Below are positions 62,282 through 64,000 of a stretch of 64,000 nt of DNA, one piece after another. The stretch comes from an uncultured Methanolobus sp. Its GTDB lineage: Archaea > Halobacteriota > Methanosarcinia > Methanosarcinales > Methanosarcinaceae. Made by a program: the position numbers and the translations under genes. The notes below the pieces were generated by a model. The model did no database searches, had not been told where the DNA came from, and saw only the letters and a program-made list of their open reading frames with translations. Numbering within the stretch: the first letter of the stretch is position 1; the number at the start of each line of letters is the position of its first letter. The DNA is taken from NCBI RefSeq assembly GCF_963665675.1, contig NZ_OY762425.1:1-64000 (forward strand), written 5' to 3'.

Positions 62282-63307
62282 ATGGGCACACAAATAGGCA
62301 TGTTACTCACCAAAAACCCAATAACGTACGAGGAACTCTCAGGAAAAGTAATAGCAATAGATGCATACAACACCATCTACCAGTTCCTCAGTGCCATCCG
62401 TCAGCGTGACGGCTCGATGCTCACGGATTCATCAGGCAACCCTGTATCTCATCTCACAGGACTCTTTTCAAGAACAAGCAGGCTCAGGGAAGCAAACATA
62501 AAACCCATTTTCATCTTCGACGGCAAACCGCCGGAAATGAAGAAAGAAACCCTTGAAAAACGCAAGGAATGTAAGGAAAATGCAGCCCTTAAGTTAGAGA
62601 TTGCAAAGGATGAAGGCAATCTCGTGGATATGAAAAAATACGCCCAGGCAACATCCCGCATAACGCCTCAGATACTTGATGAATCAAAAAGATTGCTTGA
62701 ACTCATGGGAATTCCCTGGATGCAGGCAAAATCCGAAGCAGAAGCACAGGCCTCCTACATGGTTTCCTGTGGAGATGTGGATTTTGTAGGTTCACAGGAT
62801 TATGATGTTTTCCTGTTTGGAGCTGAAAATGTCATTCGTAACCTTGGAAGCACAGGAAAGAGAAAATTACCGGGACAAAAGAAGTATGTAAAGAAAACTC
62901 CCGAACACATCTCACTTACATCCTGTCTGGAAGAACTTGAACTAACTCGTGAGCAATTGATTGACCTTGCCATCTGTACAGGTACCGATTTTAATGAAGG
63001 TATTCATCGAGTAGGTGCAAAGACAGCCCTGAAGCTCATTAGAAAATATGGTGACATTGATACAATAATCAGAGAAGAGAATAAGGATATCCGGGCATGT
63101 GCTCCACTTGAAGAGATAAAGGAATTCTTCCTGAATCCGCCTGTTACTGAGGATTACAGTTTCAGGTGGAAAAAACCGGATTCAGATGCATTATTTGATT
63201 ACCTTGTAAGTGACAGGGATTTCTCTGAAAAGCAGGTTTTGAAGAATATACAGGTATTGGATGAAAGGGCTGTTTCTGAGTGTCAGTCTTGTCTTGATGA
63301 CTGGTAA
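62282..63307 (+). CDS. fen: flap endonuclease 1
   Basis: The 341-residue structure-specific nuclease processes 5' flaps in replication and repair. The N-terminal region GTQIGMLLTKNPITYEELSG has Asp27 in VIAIDAYNT, then FDGKPPEMK, EAEAQASYM, GSQDYDVFLFG and the H3TH region GTDFNEGIHRVGAKTALKLI. ATG 62282 is selected because the family begins MGTQIG and the initial Met is removed to expose Gly2. The PCNA-binding C-terminus reads ECQSCLDDW and ends, lacking the second aromatic of a full PIP box. Confidence 0.96.
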   Translation: MGTQIGMLLTKNPITYEELSGKVIAIDAYNTIYQFLSAIRQRDGSMLTDSSGNPVSHLTGLFSRTSRLREANIKPIFIFDGKPPEMKKETLEKRKECKENAALKLEIAKDEGNLVDMKKYAQATSRITPQILDESKRLLELMGIPWMQAKSEAEAQASYMVSCGDVDFVGSQDYDVFLFGAENVIRNLGSTGKRKLPGQKKYVKKTPEHISLTSCLEELELTREQLIDLAICTGTDFNEGIHRVGAKTALKLIRKYGDIDTIIREENKDIRACAPLEEIKEFFLNPPVTEDYSFRWKKPDSDALFDYLVSDRDFSEKQVLKNIQVLDERAVSECQSCLDDW

Positions 63308-63324
63308 AATTTAAGCTCAATAAG

Positions 63325-63379
63325 GTGAGACCGTCTGATTAGAGTGGAGAGAGTTTAGAGCTAATTAGAAATCCTTTCA
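63325..63379 (+). repeat. miniature derivative of the 35606-36889 IS ends
   Basis: GAGACCGTCTGATTAGAG (left-end-like) and GCTAATTAGAAATCCTTTC (right-end-like) lie only about 20 bases apart. It looks like an internally deleted element or a solo end. 63308-63570 contains nothing else besides the promoter of the TRAM gene. Confidence 0.55.
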
Positions 63380-63570
63380 ATAAAAAACACTACCATACGC
63401 AATCCTTTTATACAAACAAACCTATGATAGAGTGCTTTAAAATAAGACTGTTATTCGCTAAACGTATTGACATTAAATGGCATTTACTTTAACTGTAGAT
63501 TTCTATTTTGCATTATGTTTTCAGCTACTTCAGATATTTTAGGCTTTATTAAATAGGACGTGAATTTAAA

Positions 63571-63780
63571 ATGTTCAATAACAGAGAAGAATCAACTGCT
63601 CCAGTAGATGCCGGAGAGACATACGAAGTAACAATCGAGGATATAGCAAGAGAAGGAGACGGAATTGCAAGAGTAAGCGGTTTTGTAATCTTCGTACCAG
63701 GCACATCAGTCGGCGATGAAGTAACTATCAAGGTAACAAAAGTTCTGAGAAAATTCGCATTCGGCGAAGTTGCAGAATAA
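63571..63780 (+). CDS. stand-alone TRAM-domain protein
   Basis: The 69-residue protein is a single TRAM beta-barrel (DAGETYEVTIEDIAREGDGI, VPGTSVGDEVTIKVTKVLRK). In cold-adapted methanogens such proteins act as RNA chaperones in place of bacterial Csp proteins. GGACGTGAATT upstream gives a moderate ribosome site. A strong hairpin terminator follows. Confidence 0.92.
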   Translation: MFNNREESTAPVDAGETYEVTIEDIAREGDGIARVSGFVIFVPGTSVGDEVTIKVTKVLRKFAFGEVAE

Positions 63781-63796
63781 ATAACTACTTTTTTTA

Positions 63797-63818
63797 GAAG
63801 TATCACCAACGATACTTC
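63797..63818 (+). terminator. hairpin terminator after the TRAM gene
   Basis: GAAGTATC and GATACTTC form a perfect 8-bp stem with a 6-base loop (ACCAAC), followed by AACTTTTTT. It lies 16 bp after the stop codon. 63825-64000 shows no gene. Confidence 0.8.
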
Positions 63819-64000
63819 AACTTTTTTCTAAAATCCGAATTTAGTTTAACATCAAAATTATATTGCTTATACATCTGGTTTTTGAATTCAATTCACTACC
63901 ATGACCTTCGGTCAGGAAAATGCAGAAAATATAAAGAGACTGAAAAATGGTCTTAAATTTAATTTAAATCCAAACTTTAAGTCTGAATTGAAAAACGGAT

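Overview
The window reads as chromosome from a methylotrophic methanogen of the Methanosarcinaceae, most like Methanolobus or Methanococcoides. The pointers are a stand-alone TRAM protein, FEN1, an LSm protein, archaeal tRNA genes with TATA boxes, Shine-Dalgarno sites such as GGTGAT and GAGTGAT, many PAS-rich histidine kinases, a fused asparagine-synthetase/Dph6 protein and a low-to-moderate GC content. No methanogenesis enzyme lies inside the window, so the genus is an inference.

Layout. 1-7.5 kb: an Fe-S assembly pair (a NifS-like protein cut by the window edge, and an IscU-DUF59 fusion), RNase III, a gamma-class carbonic anhydrase homologue, a frameshifted reductase, a lipoprotein and an acetolactate-synthase-like enzyme. 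7.7-14.2 kb is accessory: an MntA/HepT toxin-antitoxin pair between two copies of a broken surface-protein gene end, a three-gene cluster (cytidylyltransferase-like, PLP decarboxylase/aminotransferase, CDP-alcohol transferase) that may make and transfer an amino-alcohol phosphate head group, a phosphoesterase, and a patch of dead gene ends. 15.0-20.1 kb is a probable defence island: a three-gene ABC-ATPase system of the ABC-three-component type (nuclease-like effector, middle component, DUF3732-like ATPase with a CxxC hook), followed by a DUF4062/ATPase protein with an in-frame 12-bp minisatellite. 20.3-24.7 kb is a MoxR-DUF58-VWA operon. 24.9-29 kb is a 1363-residue hybrid histidine kinase. 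29.7-33.6 kb holds housekeeping genes (Asn-synthetase/Dph6 fusion, FKBP isomerase, tRNA-Ser). 34-39.1 kb is AT-rich and IS-rich. 39.3-47.6 kb is a NikR-like regulator and a complete nickel/oligopeptide-type ABC importer bracketed by two methyltransferases. 47.7-50 kb has LSm, a Cys-rich winged-helix protein, tRNA-Glu and two orphan genes. 50-63.8 kb holds a DEAD-box helicase, LrgAB, a six-PAS kinase, small membrane-protein paralogues, a thioredoxin-like ferredoxin, zinc ribbons, PEP synthase, FEN1 and a TRAM protein.

A dispersed 280-345 bp element with 19-bp terminal inverted repeats and GC-rich hairpins (five copies, all near gene 3' ends) runs through the window. Two IS families (IS1-like and an IS5/IS4-type DDE element) are each present as one recognisable copy plus relics. 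Strongest leads: the ABC-three-component system and nearby dead relatives, the NifS-like protein with Thr where the PLP lysine belongs, the nickel-type importer with a Cys-less NikR and two methyltransferases, the amino-alcohol head-group cluster, and the MITE family.
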